Source of the DNA: Prevotellaceae bacterium
Lineage (GTDB): Bacteria; Bacteroidota; Bacteroidia; Bacteroidales; UBA932
NCBI GenBank assembly: GCA_031254635.1
Contig: JAIRUB010000134.1
Span: forward strand, 1 to 5,671
Length of the DNA stretch: 5,671 nt
Direction: 5' to 3'
Below are positions 5,545 to 5,671 of this stretch, piece by piece; position 1 is the first letter of the stretch; every line of letters begins with the position of its first letter. The notes beneath the pieces are model-generated. The model searched no databases and was not told the DNA's origin. It saw only the letters and a list, made by a program, of their open reading frames with translations. The translations under genes were made by a program, and so were the position numbers.

Positions 5545-5671
5545 TGCCTGATTAAGCTCAGTGATTTTTGCGTTTAGTATCTGCTTGCATATCTCATTGC
5601 ATGCCGGGCTGGATTCGCTGGTTTGAAGTTCTTCCATGCTTTTCATTTCGGCAAGCGTAAAATGTGCGTAC
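5515..5671 (-). pseudogene. Truncated second merR copy (partial at the window edge)
   Basis: The minus strand at 5546-5671 aligns without gaps to 149-274 of the intact merR, about 110 of 126 bases identical by eye. It encodes YAHFTLAEMKSMEELQT...CNEICKQIL...ITELNQA, the equivalent of residues 56-97. The CxxxC pair is kept. After NQA the homology stops, and the frame runs into the GC-rich repeat, adding LRNGFYGKP before a stop at 5515-5517. The C-terminal ~45 residues, comprising much of the dimer helix and the effector tail, are missing. The N-terminal DNA-binding part lies beyond the window, so whether it is intact cannot be judged. It is probably a non-functional remnant of a duplicated regulator. 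A truncated protein retaining only the DNA-binding part is the alternative. Confidence 0.75.

Noticed and set aside
1..5671. CRISPR array, tRNA or rRNA
   Set aside because: No regularly spaced identical repeats and no tRNA or rRNA signature stretches were seen on either strand.

Overview
The window looks like Clostridia (Bacillota) chromosome. Strong AAGGAG ribosome binding sites, sigma-A-like extended -10 promoters, exported proteins with Gram-positive signal peptides, and a cohesin-like module all fit that group, perhaps a gut or rumen member of the Oscillospiraceae type. The lineage is an inference from style; no species marker is present.

Layout. At 7-438 (minus) lies an intact MerR-family regulator, read from a classic MerR promoter with a 19-bp spacer and a perfect 9+9 dyad at 466-487. 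A 504-bp intergenic region (439-942) follows. It holds a terminator or attenuator (512-562), a 13-bp-arm perfect palindrome with a T-tract (608-641), a promoter with an upstream dyad (760-806) and possibly a 29-codon leader ORF. Two large exported paralogues follow on the plus strand: 943-2619 (558 aa) and 2932-5358 (808 aa). The 312-bp gap between them contains a 64-bp nested inverted repeat and a second copy of the same promoter/dyad arrangement. After the second gene comes a GC-rich, hairpin-bearing repeat of about 183 bp (5362-5544). It abuts a 3'-truncated second copy of the merR gene, which runs off the right edge on the minus strand.

The two secreted proteins share a modular plan: an unrecognised ~130-residue module (called A here), then a cohesin-like beta-sandwich, then a Cys/His-rich knuckle (core CxxCxCH, then CYxxCC), then a second A module. 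The 558-aa protein begins with an extra knuckle. The 808-aa protein instead begins with an AT-rich, ~300-residue domain that has features suggestive of a zinc-dependent phospholipase C-like fold: a predicted mature N-terminal Trp, a nearby His, and an HxxxDxxxH motif. Neither protein has a sortase motif, an SLH domain or a convincing dockerin. They are most simply read as secreted or loosely surface-associated proteins.

The two structural genes appear to be co-regulated. Both carry CTCC-N11-GGAG exactly 21 bp upstream of an extended -10 (TGgTATAAT and TGgTATTAT), in the position expected for an activator site, and neither has a good -35. A third and perfect copy of the dyad is the palindrome at 608-634. 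The remnant merR copy at the right edge suggests that the locus expanded by duplication of a regulator-plus-secreted-protein unit.
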